Of a stretch of DNA of 8,057 bases, positions 1-6,374 are shown in pieces. Under the pieces are notes generated by a model. It made no database searches. It was not told the origin of the DNA and was given only the letters and a program-made list of their open reading frames with translations. The stretch is taken from assembly GCA_964468495.1 (NCBI GenBank), contig CAYXTI010000008.1, positions 1 through 8,057 on the forward strand. The letters run 5' to 3'. Each line of letters starts with the position of its first letter. Position 1 is the first letter of the stretch. The position numbers were made by a program, and so were the translations under genes. Source of the stretch: CAYXTI01 sp964468495 (GTDB lineage Bacteria; Pseudomonadota; Alphaproteobacteria; Rickettsiales; Rickettsiaceae).

Positions 1-70
1 AGGACATTCAAGATTCCTTAAGGCTGTTTCCTTCTCGACTCTACGGGTTAACACCTGGAGTCCTTTCTTT
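1..70 (-). rRNA. LSU rRNA fragment, domain II (around E. coli 1010-1060)
   Basis: On the minus strand this reads GGTGTTAACCCGTAGAGTCG, then AGAAGGAAACAGCC. This parallels the E. coli 23S block GGTGCTAAC...GTCGTGAAGAGGGAAACAACCC, just 5' of the GTPase-associated centre. The fragment is a GC-richer island flanked by AT-rich spacer. Its 5' end lies near 70. Its 3' end runs to or past position 1, which is 7917 on the next turn, so it may continue toward about 7860. The ends are estimates. Confidence 0.7.
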
Positions 71-141
71 TACTGTAAAAAAAACTTATAGTAATTATAT
101 TAAAATATATTAATAAAGTATGTTATAACAGAAACTGTGAA
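1..141. repeat. Direct terminal repeat, copy 1 (circle or concatemer overlap)
   Basis: These 141 bases are identical to 7917-8057, compared base by base. The repeat starts inside an rRNA fragment and stops in AT-rich spacer, with no target-site or transposon features. It is best read as the window running past one full turn of a circular or tandemly repeated molecule of about 7916 bp, not as a biological duplication. Confidence 0.95.
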
Positions 142-286
142 AACTAGTAATAATATTTAAAATTCTTTGTTAGCAAAACCTGTTAATAATCAGATGCCAG
201 GCCAAATAGCTCAAAAAACGCATATCTTAAACTTTCTATATGTTTTTTATTATTAAAGCTTTCGCGTTAATTTTAAAAGATAACAT
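71..286. other. Spacer between LSU domain II piece and cox3, with one unassigned island
   Basis: Mostly AT-rich. A GC-richer stretch at about 185-232 could be a small rRNA fragment on the minus strand. There, TTTGGCCTGGCATCTGATT loosely resembles the conserved SSU 5' end (TTTGATCCTGGCTCAGATTG). The similarity is short and the island at 5140-5205 competes for the same block, so I leave it unassigned. A second GC-containing bit, TTAACGCGAAAGC on the minus strand (about 258-273), lies just after the cox3 stop. I cannot place it. Confidence 0.35.
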
Positions 287-1024
287 TTAGTTCCAATATA
301 AACAAATTGTAATAAATACCCATACTAATTCTACAAAGTGCCAATATAATAAACATAGATATCCTTTAGAAATATAATTAATATAAGATATGCCTAATCT
401 AGATTTATTAAAATAATAAGGAATAAAAACATTAGGTTCTGCAGGTTGAATAGGTATATATGTAAATAAAAGCATAATACCTACTTGAACATGAAAGAAA
501 TGTAACCCTGTTAATGAGAGAAATATGAAGCCATAACTATCATTTAAATTAAATTCAAGTGATAAGAATTCACATGCTTGTAAAGTACTAAATGAAAATG
601 CAATAATATAAAGAATTAAAGTAAATATTGCTACTTTACTAACATATATATTATTTAAAATATAAGTTGTAGCTCCTAATACACTAGCACTTGCCAACAA
701 GAGAGTTATTGCGCATAGTAAAGATGCTGTTGATGGGCTTAGTATACCTGTAGGATAAAAGGAAGTACTTGGTACATTAGTAGATAAAGAACTATTAAAT
801 AAACACCAAAAATAACTTATAAATAATAATGTTTCCGATAATATAATATAAGATAAAAAAGAAGATACTAATTGTGAAGTACTTATAACTACGTAACTAT
901 CTCTTATATATTCTACAATAGTCATAAAAGGAACTACAAATAAACTAGTACATGATACATAGTGAGTTAAAGTTGTAGCAAATAAAAAATTTAAATTTAC
1001 ATTACTATTTAATACTCCTTGCAT
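287..1024 (-). CDS. cox3: Cytochrome c oxidase subunit III
   Basis: The 245-residue product is a membrane subunit of complex IV in the inner mitochondrial membrane. It stabilises the catalytic subunit I and lies beside its proton and oxygen entry paths. The family is recognised by GLHFFHVQVG (residues 173-182, the GLHxxHVxxG helix), YWHFVELVWVFI (227-238), the helix around Glu64 (SETLLFISYFW) and Glu152 in TLQACEF. Nearly the whole chain is hydrophobic, with about six or seven membrane segments, and 245 residues is close to the roughly 250 of other apicomplexan COX3. The stop is TAA at 287-289. I chose the first ATG (1022-1024). The frame stays open upstream to about 1183, but that part is poly-Asn/Ile and overlaps an rRNA-like island, so a longer protein is not supported. 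The gene follows cob on the same strand. In Plasmodium, cox3 lies on the strand opposite cox1 and cob. Confidence 0.93.
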   Translation of the reverse strand: MQGVLNSNVNLNFLFATTLTHYVSCTSLFVVPFMTIVEYIRDSYVVISTSQLVSSFLSYIILSETLLFISYFWCLFNSSLSTNVPSTSFYPTGILSPSTASLLCAITLLLASASVLGATTYILNNIYVSKVAIFTLILYIIAFSFSTLQACEFLSLEFNLNDSYGFIFLSLTGLHFFHVQVGIMLLFTYIPIQPAEPNVFIPYYFNKSRLGISYINYISKGYLCLLYWHFVELVWVFITICLYWN

Positions 1025-1127
1025 TTTATTATTTATAATAATATTACTATTTGAGTAAATATATGTAGAATTATTAATGTAATGAATTATATTAAAAAAA
1101 CAAAAAAAGATTTTTATAAAGGTAATT

Positions 1128-1180
1128 TTTGGCTTGTCAGGTTTCTCTATCTGCTCGCTAACGATTTGTACGATAATAAT
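1128..1180 (-). rRNA. Possible SSU rRNA fragment (helices 42-43, around E. coli 1338-1360)
   Basis: This GC-richer island sits in the 226-base gap between the cob stop and the cox3 start. The minus strand reads AATCGTTAGCGAGCAGATAG, which resembles the conserved SSU block AATCGCTAGTAATCGCAGATCAG with three bases missing. The rest (AGAAACCTGACAAGCC) is not recognised. Its position between two protein genes suits an rRNA fragment released by processing of a polycistronic transcript. The match is short, so the assignment is tentative, although some small RNA here is likely. Confidence 0.35.
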
Positions 1181-1240
1181 ATCTTATTTTTTAATATTCA
1201 ATTCTAATTTTATCTTATAGTTTTTAGTAAATTCTCCACA

Positions 1241-1260
1241 TTATCTATAATTATAGATAA
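1241..1260. repeat. Perfect 20-bp palindrome at the cob stop codon
   Basis: TTATCTATAATTATAGATAA equals its own reverse complement and contains the cob stop codon (1251-1253). In RNA it could form a hairpin of up to about 8 bp with a small AT loop at the 3' end of cob. Half of it (TTATCTATAA) recurs at 2741-2750, over the cox1 stop. A role in 3' processing is inference. Confidence 0.6.
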
Positions 1261-2363
1261 AATAAGAACATAATACTAAAATAGATAAATAGGCTAACTC
1301 TACCGTAGGAAATATATGTAACTAGAGGCAGTTGTAATCCAACATACATACTAATGCAAAATGTACCAAATACAACAGCAATGACATTATTATTTAAAAC
1401 AGTAATTACGTCATATCTTCTTTTCAAGGAAGGATAAAAATATTTTGATAAAATAGATCCAACTTTATGTGAGTTAGATAATAAAAATAGGACTTGTAGG
1501 TAGACATACATTAAACATAGACCTGCATTTTTAGAAGGAACTGATTTTAATATAGAATAAAAAGCAACTAAATACCATTCTGGTACTATTTTTAAAGGTG
1601 TCACTAAAGTAGAAGATGGTATTAAATTATCAGGATCTGATATAGATACAATAGAAAAGTAAGTTTGCAAAAAAATAATACAGATCAATTGAGCAATAGC
1701 TTTTATATCCATAAATATAACTGTAGGTGCAAAATTTAAAAAATAGACACTAGAAAGACTTAGTGGATTTGATCCACTTGCTTCATGTAAGAATAGAATG
1801 TGAATTACTACTATAATTAGACTTATAAATGGTAATGCAAAATGAAATATAAAGAATCTTTTCAATGTTGGTTGATCTAGAAGATACCCACCTGATACCC
1901 AATTTAAAAAATCTGGAAGAAAAGAAAATAAATTTAAAATAACTGTAGCTGCCCAATAACTCATTTGTCCCCATGGTAAAACATAACCCATGAAAGCTAT
2001 TATTATTAACATTACATATAATAATAATCCTGATTGCCATGTTATACTTAAATAAATAAAAGAATTATATATTAAAGCTCTTATTAAATGTACATATATA
2101 ACAAAGAATATTATAGATGCCATATTTGAATGCAAATATCTTAAAAACCAACCATGTGAAACCTCTCTCATTAAATGTTGAATACTATATAAAGCAGTAT
2201 CACAAGATGGAGAATAATAGACAGCTAATATTACACCTGATAATATTTGAATAACAAAAGACATTATTAAAAGAAATCCAAAATTCCAATAATTATTAAT
2301 ATTAATTGGAATTGGGTATGTAAAAAGATGTGTTTGTATTATTGAAATTCTATTAAAGACAAT
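1251..2363 (-). CDS. cob: Cytochrome b (probable non-AUG start)
   Basis: Core of complex III: it carries haems bL and bH and the Qo and Qi quinone sites. Counting from the first ATG (2262-2264), the haem-ligand histidines are His45/His59 and His141/His155, each pair 14 apart. The Qo-site motifs are LPWGQMSYW (96-104) and PEWY (228-231). The tyrosine of that motif corresponds to the residue associated with atovaquone resistance in Plasmodium. From that ATG the protein is 337 residues and lacks the usual N-terminus. The frame is open upstream to about 2435 and encodes THLFTYPIPININNYWNFGF, matching the Plasmodium N-terminus (AHLINYPCPLNINFLWNYGF, from memory). There is no in-frame ATG in that stretch. 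I place the start at ATT 2361-2363 by alignment, giving about 370 residues against 376 in Plasmodium. The exact codon is uncertain. The C-terminus is a little short, and the stop is TAA. Confidence 0.93.
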   Translation of the reverse strand: MVFNRISIIQTHLFTYPIPININNYWNFGFLLIMSFVIQILSGVILAVYYSPSCDTALYSIQHLMREVSHGWFLRYLHSNMASIIFFVIYVHLIRALIYNSFIYLSITWQSGLLLYVMLIIIAFMGYVLPWGQMSYWAATVILNLFSFLPDFLNWVSGGYLLDQPTLKRFFIFHFALPFISLIIVVIHILFLHEASGSNPLSLSSVYFLNFAPTVIFMDIKAIAQLICIIFLQTYFSIVSISDPDNLIPSSTLVTPLKIVPEWYLVAFYSILKSVPSKNAGLCLMYVYLQVLFLLSNSHKVGSILSKYFYPSLKRRYDVITVLNNNVIAVVFGTFCISMYVGLQLPLVTYISYGRVSLFIYFSIMFLFYL

Positions 2364-2449
2364 AGCATTAAAATTAACAATACTGTCATAACAGACTAAA
2401 TTAAAATAATTGAAAATAGAATTAAATATTTTATCTTAAATGTTAGTTT

Positions 2450-2675
2450 TTTATCAAGGAAGATAGGGGACTAACTGCCTCAAGACGTTATTAACCCAAC
2501 TCACGTATCGCATTTAACGGTGAACACTCGTTCCATTGGAGCCAGCTTCGGCATTATATAATATTATATTCCAGGTTGCGATGAGTCGACATGGAGGTGC
2601 CAATACAATTCTAGGATTCGTACTCCCGTAATTATTTGACCTGTTATCCCCGACGTACCTTTTATACCGTTACAG
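2450..2675 (-). rRNA. LSU rRNA fragment, domain V peptidyl-transferase half (around E. coli 2435-2640)
   Basis: The minus strand reads GGTACGTCGGGGATAACAGG, then TGGCACCTCCATGTCGACTC, GTTCACCGTTAAATGCG, ACGTGAGTTGGGTT and GAGGCAGTTAGTCCCCTATC. These follow E. coli 23S from about 2440 to 2640 in order, including the central loop and the A-loop region. The stretch after the CATCCTGG-like block is shortened and AT-rich. This is the longest and clearest rRNA piece in the window and lies between cox1 and cob on their strand. Its 3' end stops soon after CCTATCTTCC, before the sarcin-ricin loop. It corresponds to the piece called LSUE in Plasmodium. The ends are estimates. Confidence 0.9.
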
Positions 2676-2744
2676 TGTTTGTTTTTTACTTATAGATATA
2701 ATCTTTTAATAATAGTTTTTAACTATATTTATATTATTCTTTAT

Positions 2745-4196
2745 CTATAATGCAGATAAAAGAATTAATAAACTAACAAAAACAGATATAGATCCTATTG
2801 AAGATAAAGAATTCCAAGAATTATATATATCTGGATAATCTGGTATTCTACGAGGCATACCATTAAAACCCATAAAATGCATAGGTATAAATACTAGTAA
2901 AACACTAGTAAAAAATATAAGAGACCAAATAATAATTATACTAGATCCTTTTAAAGGTAATCTACCTAAAAATATTACTTGAAAATAGATTAAAGATGCA
3001 ACTAAAGCAAGAACAGCTCCGAGAGATAATACAAAGTGAAAATGACCTACTACATAATATGTATCATGTAATGAGATGTCTAATGCTGAATTACCTAATT
3101 GAACCCCTGTTGTTCCACCTAATGTAAAAGTACAAATAAAAAATAAAGAAACTAAGAAAGCAGCTGATTGGTATGAGACTCCTAAAGGAAAATAAGAACC
3201 TATATAAGTACATAACCAATTAAATATTTTAGTACCTGTTGGTATAGATATTAAAATAGTTACTGTTGTAAAATATGCAACAGTATCACTTTCTAATCCA
3301 ACGGTAAACATATGATGAGCCCATACTAAACAACCTAATATAGCTATACATATAATAGCTAAAATCATAGATTGATTTCCAAATATAAGAGAATTTGAAT
3401 AAGAAGAAATTATAACACTAATTATAACAAATCCTGGTATAATTAATACATATACTTCTGGATGTCCAAAAAACCAAAACAAATGTTGATAAAAGACAGG
3501 ATCCCCAGTAAATAAAGGATCAAAATACAAAGAATTAAAATGAATATCTGATAATAACATAAGAAAACTACCTGTTAAAACAGGTAAAGTAATTATTAGT
3601 AAAATAGATGAGATAAGTAATCCCCAAGAATATAAACTAGCCGGTAAAATACCTAAATGATAACCCGATACTCTACAATGAAACACTGTTGTAAGAAAAT
3701 TACAACTAGTTAATAAAGAAGATATACCTGTTATAATTAAAGCTAATATTACTACATCAACTGAACCACTGCCAGAACTAGTACTGTTAGGAGGATATAA
3801 AGTCCATCCTGCTCCTACTCCAAATTCACTTACTAAACTTAATATAATTAAAGTATATGCTAAAGGTAATAGAAATAAAGATATACTATTTAATCTAGGA
3901 AAGGCAATATCTGCAGAGGTGTTGAAAATAGGAATAAGATAATTACCTAAGGCTGATAGTAAACCTGGCATTACATTAAAAAAAATCATAAATAACCCAT
4001 GTAAAGTAAAAATTAAATTATAGAAATTTTGATTTTCAATTGATATTAATTTCATTCCTGATGATGCTAATTCAACTCTAATAATCATAGAACACAAAGC
4101 ACCAAAAAATCCGAATATTAAAGATAACCATAAATAATATAAACCTAACATTTTGTGATTACAATTTGTAATATAGGTACCAAAATTGTATACAAT
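2745..4196 (-). CDS. cox1: Cytochrome c oxidase subunit I (probable non-AUG start)
   Basis: Catalytic subunit of complex IV, which reduces oxygen at haem a3-CuB and pumps protons across the inner membrane. Counting from the first ATG (4149-4151), the expected ligands are present: His51 (haem a, TLHGLFMIF), His230 with Glu232 and Tyr234 (HPEVY), His279-His280 (CuB), His362 (HDTYY), and His370/His372 (GHFHFV). The MPRRIPDYPD motif lies near the C-terminus. From that ATG the chain is 468 residues and lacks its beginning. The frame is open upstream to about 4277, and just before the ATG it encodes IVYNFGTYITNCNHK. This aligns without gaps to the Plasmodium N-terminus MVLNRYSLITNCNHK (from memory). 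No in-frame ATG exists there, so I place the start at ATT 4194-4196, giving about 483 residues. The stop is TAG at 2745-2747. The Met at 4151 is probably internal. Confidence 0.95.
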   Translation of the reverse strand: MVYNFGTYITNCNHKMLGLYYLWLSLIFGFFGALCSMIIRVELASSGMKLISIENQNFYNLIFTLHGLFMIFFNVMPGLLSALGNYLIPIFNTSADIAFPRLNSISLFLLPLAYTLIILSLVSEFGVGAGWTLYPPNSTSSGSGSVDVVILALIITGISSLLTSCNFLTTVFHCRVSGYHLGILPASLYSWGLLISSILLIITLPVLTGSFLMLLSDIHFNSLYFDPLFTGDPVFYQHLFWFFGHPEVYVLIIPGFVIISVIISSYSNSLIFGNQSMILAIICIAILGCLVWAHHMFTVGLESDTVAYFTTVTILISIPTGTKIFNWLCTYIGSYFPLGVSYQSAAFLVSLFFICTFTLGGTTGVQLGNSALDISLHDTYYVVGHFHFVLSLGAVLALVASLIYFQVIFLGRLPLKGSSIIIIWSLIFFTSVLLVFIPMHFMGFNGMPRRIPDYPDIYNSWNSLSSIGSISVFVSLLILLSAL

Positions 4197-4377
4197 ATAA
4201 TTTGTGCTATATATATTATGTATATATGTATATAAATTATTGAAATTTTTTAGGTAAGCATTCCGAATTGTAAGATTTTACTTACTGTTTGTTTTTTTTA
4301 ATATTTTTTTTATCTATAGATGCTAACTTCCCAGCAAAACTATTCATATATAGAACTTCAAAAATTCTATTTTGATT
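4197..4377. other. Spacer upstream of cox1 with two unassigned islands
   Basis: This gap between the LSU domain IV piece and cox1 is AT-rich, with two small GC-containing patches. The first (about 4252-4288) can fold as AGTAAG-TAAAAT-CTTACa on the minus strand, followed by TCGGAATGCTTACC. The second (4318-4345) reads TTTGCTGGGAAGTTAGCATC on the minus strand. I match neither to a known rRNA block. Both could be small rRNA fragments or cox1 leader sequence. A TATCTATA motif lies at 4311-4318 and a TGTTTGTTTTTT tract at about 4286-4297. Confidence 0.3.
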
Positions 4378-4612
4378 TATTATCTAATGAATAGTAAAGG
4401 TGTACGGGGTCTTTCCGTCATTCCTTGAGTAAATCCTCATATTCAAGGATAATTCTAGTTCAAAAGAGTATTATGTTAGTGACATAGAGAGAATCGTAAC
4501 ACTTTTCATGCAGGACGGAATTTACCCGACAAAGAATTTCGCTACCTTAGGACCGTCAAAATACAGCCGCCGTTTCTATAATTAGACCGGGCAAGTGTAA
4601 AAAACTATAGCT
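4378..4612 (-). rRNA. LSU rRNA fragment, domain IV into V (around E. coli 1835-2075)
   Basis: The minus strand contains, in order, TTGCCCGGTC, ACGGCGGCTG, GACGGTCCTAAGGTAGCGAA, TTGTCGGGTAAATTCCG, CCTGCATGAA and GACGGAAAGACCCCGTACAC followed by CTTTACTAT. These are the signature blocks of 23S domain IV (H67-H71) through the start of domain V. Helices between the blocks are shortened, especially between GCCCGG and ACGGCGG. It lies upstream of cox1 on the same strand. The 5' end near 4612 and the 3' end near 4378 are estimates. Confidence 0.9.
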
Positions 4613-5139
4613 CATTATCTAATTTATCAGTGTCATATGTTTGCTCAGACGTTCTCTTTTTTTTTATTCTATTTTTTTAGTTTCAACACTACAAGATACC
4701 AAACATATATATTTTTTTTTGCCTGACGAGTTACTACGGAAGGTTTCATCCACTTTAAATATTAATTGTTTTTTACCTTTTCCGTTACATATTATAATGG
4801 TTTTCACGGTCAGCTCTATTTTTATTTCTTTTATCTCGTAAACTCTATATTTCTCGTCAAGAGGAGATTGTAACTTTTTCCTTACGTACTCTAGTTCTAT
4901 CACGATTATAAATTAAAAAAGATATTCTTAATAATTTATATATCATATGTAGTATACCAGTTGAAACTAAACTCGATTTTTATTAGCTTTACTATATAAT
5001 CATATAGTATCTCGATTGATTTATATATTTCTTACGAGATCAGAAATAGTTCTATTTTATAGTGTCATACACCATATTGAACATAAGTTAGATTACTTTT
5101 AAAATGTCTATCTTTTAATAATATTATTACTTGATTTTT
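4613..5139. other. Gene-less stretch with several unassigned islands
   Basis: No protein gene is credible here. GC-richer patches occur at 4718-4762 (plus-strand GCCTGACGAGTTACTACGG), 4785-4820, 4850-4905 and 5030-5090, separated by T-runs (4657-4665 and 4712-4720, 9 T each). The patch spacing resembles neighbouring rRNA fragments. Only one is given a tentative identity, the sarcin-ricin-like sequence near 4874-4899. The rest may be small rRNA pieces too diverged for me to place. Confidence 0.35.
4870..4904 (-). rRNA. Possible LSU sarcin-ricin loop fragment
   Basis: The minus strand reads AACTAGAGTACGTAAGGA, then AAAAGTT. AGTACGTAAGGA differs at two positions from the universal sarcin-ricin sequence AGTACGAGAGGA and keeps a GNRA-type tetraloop (GTAA). 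The flanks AACT and AGTT can pair as a short stem, as around the real loop. The loop is essential for elongation-factor binding and is absent from the end of the domain V piece at 2450-2675, so it must be encoded elsewhere. The match is only 12 bases, hence the modest confidence. Confidence 0.35.
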
Positions 5140-5205
5140 AAGATGACCGGTAAGAATAGGCATAGAACGCCAGTTACATAGGATAGCTGTCTAATATATA
5201 TTGAT
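5140..5205 (-). rRNA. rRNA-like island, SSU 5' domain or LSU domain VI
   Basis: This is a clear GC-richer island with two competing readings. On the minus strand, TAACTGGCGTTCTATGCCTA resembles the SSU 5'-end block GAACGCTGGCGGCATGCCTAA. On the plus strand, GACCGGTAAG and TAGGATAGCTGTCTAA resemble LSU sequence after the sarcin-ricin loop (GACCGGAGTGG, CTGGGTAGCT). The minus reading is preferred because all firm fragments use that strand and no sarcin-ricin loop precedes GACCGG on the plus strand. That it is an rRNA fragment is more certain than which one. Confidence 0.4.
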
Positions 5206-5284
5206 ACTCATTACTAAAGTTAGCATAATTCATACGAAGGACTTTTTTATTCTATTTTTTTTTCTAAGAAACACACTTCCCTTC

Positions 5285-5412
5285 TCTATACTTTTTACCT
5301 GAACGCTTTTAATACCTGGTATGGATGGATGACACTCGGCTCTTATATAGTTTTACCGCGGCTGCTGGAACGATATGATAAAAATTACAATTTAACTCCC
5401 GAGCCTCTTTTT
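5285..5412 (-). rRNA. SSU rRNA fragment with the 530 loop (around E. coli 500-570)
   Basis: The minus strand reads TCCAGCAGCCGCGGTAAAAC, the near-universal 530-loop block that helps monitor the codon-anticodon helix in the decoding site. Upstream is CTCGGGAGTTAAATTG, in the place of the CTAACTCCGTG strand. Downstream, ATACCAGGTATTAAAAGCG corresponds to ATTACTGGGCGTAAAGCG. The gap of about 30 bases between these is AT-rich and shorter or altered relative to bacteria. The island is bounded by T-runs (5255-5263 and 5408-5415) that may mark its ends. Confidence 0.88.
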
Positions 5413-5494
5413 TTTATTGCATGCCTTTTTTTTAATCTTTCTTTTGGTTACTCTTACATATAAGTAAAAGAACACATTAACTTAGTTTATAAAT

Positions 5495-5590
5495 ATTCTG
5501 ATAAATGGAAACATTGGGTACCCGGGTATCTAATCCGGTAATCCATTCAAGACATAGAGACTCAGTGTTGGTTTAAATTTGAGTGTTATT
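5495..5590 (-). rRNA. SSU rRNA fragment with the 790 loop (around E. coli 755-815)
   Basis: The minus strand contains ACACTGAGTCTC, then GGATTACCGGATTAGATACC followed by CGGGTACCC. This matches the SSU platform block GACGCTCAGG...CAGGATTAGATACCCTGGTAGTCC. The 790 loop contributes to subunit joining and the P site. The fragment lies next to the 530-loop piece, but about 80 AT-rich bases separate them and the central domain between E. coli 580 and 750 is missing. They are therefore probably separate RNAs. Confidence 0.88.
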
Positions 5591-5759
5591 TTAGCTAATA
5601 AAAATCAAGTTTTGTTTATAATTGACTTCCCTTCTTTTTTTTTATGTTAAAGTTTTTATATTATATTGGAAAATTGAATTATTTATATCTCTTTCGGTTA
5701 AACTAATGACTCCGTTCCAATTTTTTATTATAGGATTTAATTTATTTATGGTTAATTTC
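5591..5759. other. AT-rich spacer between SSU fragments
   Basis: AT-rich, with one 9-T run at 5635-5643. No rRNA block is recognised. A 67-codon open frame across this stretch continues into the SSU 3' fragment on the opposite strand and is not credible as a gene. Confidence 0.4.
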
Positions 5760-5875
5760 TTTTGTTCAGCTACAAGTTCCCTGTCAACTACCTTGTTTCG
5801 ACTTGCTCCTTTTTACAGGAGGTGACGAGCGGTGTGTTCAAGACTTACTACATACTTATTTAGTTGTATTCATCT
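5760..5875 (-). rRNA. SSU rRNA 3'-end fragment (helices 28, 44 and 45, around E. coli 1390-1535)
   Basis: The minus strand reads CTTGAACACACCGCTCGTCA, then a short hairpin, then AAGTCGAAACAAGGTAG and GGAACTTGTAGCTG. These match CTTGTACACACCGCCCGTCAC, AAGTCGTAACAAGGTAACC and GGAACCTGCGGCTG, so this piece holds the decoding-centre strands and helix 45. The adenines equivalent to A1492-A1493 are kept in CAAGTCG. Helix 44 is cut to a 5-bp stem with a 6-base loop (stem strands 5806-5810 and 5817-5821). No CCTCC anti-Shine-Dalgarno follows helix 45. The 5' extent is uncertain and could reach about 5965 (see 5930-5965). Confidence 0.88.
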
Positions 5876-5929
5876 ATTATGGTATATAATATTACCTTTT
5901 TATTGCATAACTCTCTTTTATTATTATTT

Positions 5930-5965
5930 TTTTTACGTTTCAGGCATGCAGTACCGATAATTTTT
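5930..5965 (-). rRNA. Short SSU-like block (GGTACTGCATGCCTG)
   Basis: The minus strand has CGGTACTGCATGCCTG, similar to the SSU block GGTGCTGCATGGCTG near E. coli 1050. It lies between the LSU piece at 5968-6142 and the SSU 3' piece and could be the 5' end of the latter. A longer match to the same SSU region is found at about 6410-6490, so one of the two is likely spurious. The island's higher GC supports some RNA here. Confidence 0.3.
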
Positions 5966-5967
5966 TT

Positions 5968-6142
5968 AAAGAGTTTTTATCTATCTTCTCAATAGATTTC
6001 ATGGAAAACCGGATATTACATGTTTGATTGGCATTTAACCGCTAACTACTTGTATTCTAAGAAAAATATTCTTAAGTTTAGACCCCTGTCCATCAAAGTA
6101 AAATTAGATCACATGTTTTATAGTTTCAGTAGAGACTGGCTT
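5968..6142 (-). rRNA. LSU rRNA fragment, domain II (around E. coli 670-840)
   Basis: The minus strand gives CTGAAACTATAAAACATGTG (with ATCTAA following), GGACAGGGG, GTTAGCGGTTAAATGCCAAT ending in CAAAC, and then TCCGGTTTTCCATGAAATC with TATT after it. These follow E. coli 23S CCGAAACCCGGTGATCTAG, then AAAAATTAGCGGATGAC, GGCCAATCAAACC, and AGCTGGTTCTCCCCGAAAGCTATTTAG in order. It is an uninterrupted domain II segment that supplies part of the LSU body. It lies next to SSU sequence, so neighbouring fragments belong to different subunits. The ends are estimates. Confidence 0.85.
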
Positions 6143-6204
6143 ATTTAAATAAGTTTTAAAAAAAACAAAGTCATTACTTATAATTGATTATAATAAAATA
6201 TTTT

Positions 6205-6352
6205 CAATTTTTGAAACGCACTTAATCTCTATCTGAATACTTTATTATCTAATTCAGGATCTATTCAAATTTATTCTAATATAGTAGTTTAATAGATCTA
6301 TTAGAGAACATCCCATTCAAATTGGACAATGTCGGCTAGAAACGTATACAAT
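6205..6352 (-). rRNA. Probable LSU rRNA fragment, domain V first half (around E. coli 2220-2430)
   Basis: The minus strand reads GCCGACATTGTCCAATTTGA, then ATGGGATGTTCTC. This resembles GCGGACAGTGTC...TTTGACTGGGGCGGTCTC (H75-H80, P-loop region). Further on, ATAGATCCTGAATTAG and TATTCAGATAG resemble ATAGTGATCCGG...TGAATGG (H89-H90 side). CTGAAT and ATTCAG can form a 6-bp hairpin. The P-loop guanines are only partly kept, so this is less secure than the other LSU pieces. If right, it supplies the half of domain V that precedes the piece at 2450-2675. Confidence 0.5.
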
Positions 6353-6374
6353 ATTTATATATATTATTTTTTGA

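Noticed and set aside
1025..1183. N-terminal extension of cox3 upstream of its ATG
   Set aside because: The frame is open, but the peptide is low-complexity Asn/Ile and then runs through an rRNA-like island. Unlike cox1 and cob, no conserved N-terminal motif appears.
1783..2040. 85-codon open frame on the minus strand
   Set aside because: It lies wholly inside cob in another frame and has no features of its own, so it is a shadow.
4641..4903. Overlapping 66- and 79-codon open frames on opposite strands
   Set aside because: They cover rRNA-like islands and T-runs, contain homopolymer-derived residues, and show no domain or conserved motif.
5622..5825. 67-codon open frame on the plus strand
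   Set aside because: Its 3' part is the antisense of the conserved SSU 3'-end fragment, so it is open by chance.
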